DNA of 62,313 nt from Streptomyces sp. MspMP-M5. GTDB lineage: Bacteria > Actinomycetota > Actinomycetes > Streptomycetales > Streptomycetaceae. The notes beneath the pieces were generated by a model. The model saw nothing but the letters and a program-made list of their open reading frames with translations, searched no databases and was not told the DNA's origin. The first letter of the stretch is position 1. Each line of letters opens with the position of its first letter. Where the stretch lies: assembly GCF_000373585.1 (NCBI RefSeq), contig NZ_KB891886.1, positions 63,097 to 125,409 on the forward strand, given 5' to 3'. The position numbers were made by a program, and so were the translations under genes. Shown here one piece after another: positions 62,142-62,313 of this stretch.

Positions 62142-62313
62142 GTGAGTGAACGCAAGTCATATCCCAGCGACTTATCGGACGGGCAGTGGTCGTTGATCGA
62201 GCCGGTGATCACCGCGTGGAAGGACCGGCACCGCTCGGTCAGCGGTCATCAGGGCGCCTATGCGATGCGGGAGATCGTGAACGCGATCCTCTACCAGGGG
62301 CGGACCGGCTGTC
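62142..62313 (+). mobile_element. Start of an IS5-family transposase (cut by window edge)
   Basis: From a GTG at 62142 the frame reads through the edge with YPSDLSDGQWSLIEPVI and AMREIVNAILYQGRTGC, the N-terminal domain (DUF4096) of IS5-type DDE transposases in actinobacteria. The terminal inverted repeat was not identified with confidence, and the catalytic region lies outside the window. Confidence 0.85.

Larger units (their letters stand above)
20243..62313. mobile_element. Integrative and conjugative element with T4SS (right end not seen)
   Basis: The region from the tRNA to the right edge contains a serine recombinase at the junction, a DNA methyltransferase, a conjugative type IV secretion operon (pilin, TrbL-like, PrgI, VirB4, VirD4), a replication-relaxation protein, plasmid-spread-type membrane protein, partial genes and an IS fragment. 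There are no core housekeeping genes. This is the pattern of actinobacterial T4SS-type ICEs, as opposed to the simpler TraB/FtsK-based AICEs. Whether 49-62 kb belongs to the same element or to a nested insertion is unclear, because a VWA gene fragment at 49.3 kb duplicates the gene at 60.1 kb. Confidence 0.75.

Overview
The window reads as a Streptomyces chromosome (or a close relative) that carries a large integrative element. Evidence for this is the very high GC with strongly GC-biased third codon positions, frequent GTG starts and GTGA stop/start overlaps, and a neighbourhood with an ssbB-like gene, a dynamin pair of the DynA/DynB type and an LAxTG sortase substrate with a thioester domain.

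Positions 1-20,281 look like conserved core. In order they are: the 3' part of an FHA-domain protein; a group II truncated haemoglobin (glbO); a three-gene ABC exporter (two very large FtsX-type permeases and a LolD/MacB-type ATPase); then, on the minus strand, ettA, a hotdog thioesterase and a coupled hypothetical gene; a Cys-Gln thioester surface protein; a paralogous SSB; a translationally coupled dynamin-like GTPase pair; and a tRNA-Arg(TCT).

From the tRNA to the right edge the content is accessory and is best read as one integrative and conjugative element (ICE) longer than 42 kb. A large serine recombinase abuts the tRNA, and its C-terminal codons are read from the tRNA gene itself, so the tRNA 3' part is the likely attachment site. 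No second copy of that site was seen, so the far end lies outside the window or is lost. Next come a small gene, a DNA methyltransferase with a coupled partner, and a type VII secretion (T7SS)-like cassette (EspC-like protein, frameshifted WXG100 toxin-like gene, unknown gene) bracketed by two diverged direct repeats. A sigma-like regulator and a tightly overlapped type IV secretion operon follow (28,385-38,987): VirB2-like pilin, TrbL/VirB6-like membrane protein, PrgI-family protein, VirB4, VirD4/TraG, a replication-relaxation family protein, a transglycosylase/NlpC-P60 wall hydrolase and a DUF2637 spread-type protein. A two-wHTH protein and a clear hairpin terminator come after it.

The second half of the element (40-60 kb) is an export and effector region. 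It holds a secreted LamG-LamG-GDPD protein; a secreted trypsin-fold protein with two LamG domains that lacks two of the three catalytic residues; a 1,127-residue secreted ALF-repeat/coiled-coil protein followed by a four-TM protein; a truncated copy of a VWA gene; a WXG100/putative effector/small membrane protein cluster; and a T7SS core module made only of an EspC-like protein, a PPE/WXG-like protein, a mycosin (mycP) and a three-ATPase EccC. No eccB, eccD or eccE is present. The right end holds a small gene broken by two dinucleotide expansions, a metallopeptidase-like/VWA protein and the start of an IS5-type transposase.

The most unusual aspect is one element that encodes a complete-looking conjugative T4SS, a reduced T7SS motor/protease module and several secreted LamG/ALF proteins. 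All functional statements are from reading the sequence; no database search or structure prediction was run.
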